Assembly: GCF_937958655.1 (NCBI RefSeq)
Contig: NZ_CALGNH010000013.1
Location: 1-64,000, forward strand
Length of the DNA: 64,000 bases
From: an uncultured Winogradskyella sp.
Lineage (GTDB): Bacteria; Bacteroidota; Bacteroidia; Flavobacteriales; Flavobacteriaceae
Direction of reading: 5' to 3'
Under the pieces are notes generated by a model. It saw only the letters and a list, made by a program, of their open reading frames with translations, searched no databases and had not been told where the DNA came from. This document shows positions 63,112 to 64,000 of the stretch, piece after piece; positions within the stretch are counted from its first letter, which is position 1, and every line of letters begins with the position of its first letter. Position numbers and translations under genes: made by a program.

Positions 63112-64000
63112 ATGAATAATCAAAACAACAAATCAGCTTTAGCTACCTTAGTTACAGTTTTCTTTTTCTGGGGATTTATTGCAGCCTCTAATGGCGTATT
63201 TATTCCTTTTTGCAAAACCTATTTTAATATTGACCAATTTCAATCACAGTTAGTAGATTTTGCCTTCTATGGTGCTTATTATTTTGGAGCACTTATGTTA
63301 TTTATAATGTCTGGCTCATTAAAAAAGAACATTTTTAATAATTGGGGCTATAAGAATGGCATTATATATGGCTTACTGCTATCTGCAATTGGTGCTTTTG
63401 CTATGTATCCTGCAACTGCAGGTGCGGAGCAAGGACAAACTGGTGTGTTTTACTTAGTACTTATTGCATTGTTTATTGTTGGATTAGGATTTTCATTACA
63501 ACAAACGGGAGCCAATCCTTTTGCTATTGCTTTGGGTGATCCTAAAACAGGTTCGCATCGTTTAAATTTAGCAGGTGGAGTTAATTCTTTTGGCACCACT
63601 ATCGGACCCATTGTTGTTGGTTTAGTAATTTTTGGTTCCGCAACCCGAGGAACAGAAGAATTAGAAGCTATGATTGCTAATAATGAAATTACATTAGTTA
63701 CTGTACAAGGATTATATCTTGGTGTTGGTGTTTTGTTTTTAATTGCAGCAGCACTTTTTCATTTTTCAAACAAACTACCTGCATTAAAATCAAACACAGC
63801 TTTTGAACCTGCTAATAAAGCCCGAAATTTATTAATCTTATTGAGTTCCGTAATTATTGGTTGTTTTGGATATATATTTAGCACCTATTCTGGAGAAGTA
63901 ACAGCTTCAGAAGACTTAGAGCAAACACGTTTAATTCTATTATTTGTAGCACTTTTTGCAGTTGTTGCTACTGTATTTATTGCCTATTCTAATGCGTCTA
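63112..64000 (+). CDS. Sugar MFS transporter, FucP/GluP-like (C-terminus beyond window)
   Basis: MNNQNNKSALATLVTVFFFWGFIAASNGVFIPFCKTYFNIDQFQSQLVDFAFYGAYYFGAL...QQTGANPFAIALGDPKTGSHRLNLAGGVNSFGTTIGP, open to the window edge. Confidence 0.92.
   Translation, partial: MNNQNNKSALATLVTVFFFWGFIAASNGVFIPFCKTYFNIDQFQSQLVDFAFYGAYYFGALMLFIMSGSLKKNIFNNWGYKNGIIYGLLLSAIGAFAMYPATAGAEQGQTGVFYLVLIALFIVGLGFSLQQTGANPFAIALGDPKTGSHRLNLAGGVNSFGTTIGPIVVGLVIFGSATRGTEELEAMIANNEITLVTVQGLYLGVGVLFLIAAALFHFSNKLPALKSNTAFEPANKARNLLILLSSVIIGCFGYIFSTYSGEVTASEDLEQTRLILLFVALFAVVATVFIAYSNAS

Noticed and set aside
1-64000. CRISPR arrays, transposases, integrases, toxin-antitoxin or restriction systems
   Set aside because: I looked for regularly spaced repeats and for hallmark motifs in the listed translations and found none. 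The window is mostly core metabolism, respiration and secretion genes.

Overview
The window is about 64 kb of AT-rich chromosomal DNA from a Bacteroidota bacterium, most likely a member of the Flavobacteriaceae. Supporting signs are the SprA and RemB gliding/T9SS proteins, an alternative complex III operon, and promoters matching TTTG-N19-TAnnTTTG. Most of it is densely packed core genome with one tRNA gene (tRNA-Gln, TTG anticodon). I found no CRISPR array, transposase, integrase, prophage or recognisable defence island. Main blocks: (1) left-edge partial PKD / choice-of-anchor-L surface protein (1-2122, -). (2) Nfu-like protein, secreted orphan, dodecin, MscS. (3) tsaB plus a seven-gene efflux operon with two adaptors, TolC, two FtsX/MacB-type permeases and an ATPase. 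(4) Heme-copper oxidase assembly and COX III/IV cluster with ctaB. (5) remB, two tonB genes, vanZ, gcvH, sprA, ruvA, maeB. (6) queG, ruvB. (7) An ActABCDEF-coxB-coxA respiratory operon. (8) rimP-nusA-infB. (9) DUF2723, polysaccharide deacetylase, thioredoxin, metallophosphoesterase. (10) GH92 glycosidase plus a sugar MFS transporter (right-edge partial). The observations I consider most worth following up are: a terminator-like hairpin between a consensus promoter and the rimP start codon (possible NusA-linked attenuator); a cysteine-poor SCO/thioredoxin-like paralogue beside a canonical SCO protein, together with a small CxxC membrane protein; a TonB-CTD-like domain at the N terminus of RemB beside two TonB genes with the same motif; a helix-hairpin-helix tail on ActC; and a perfect hairpin repeat inside the 5' end of queG. 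I did not see clear evidence of a wholly new multi-gene system. All family assignments come from reading the translations; no database search was run.
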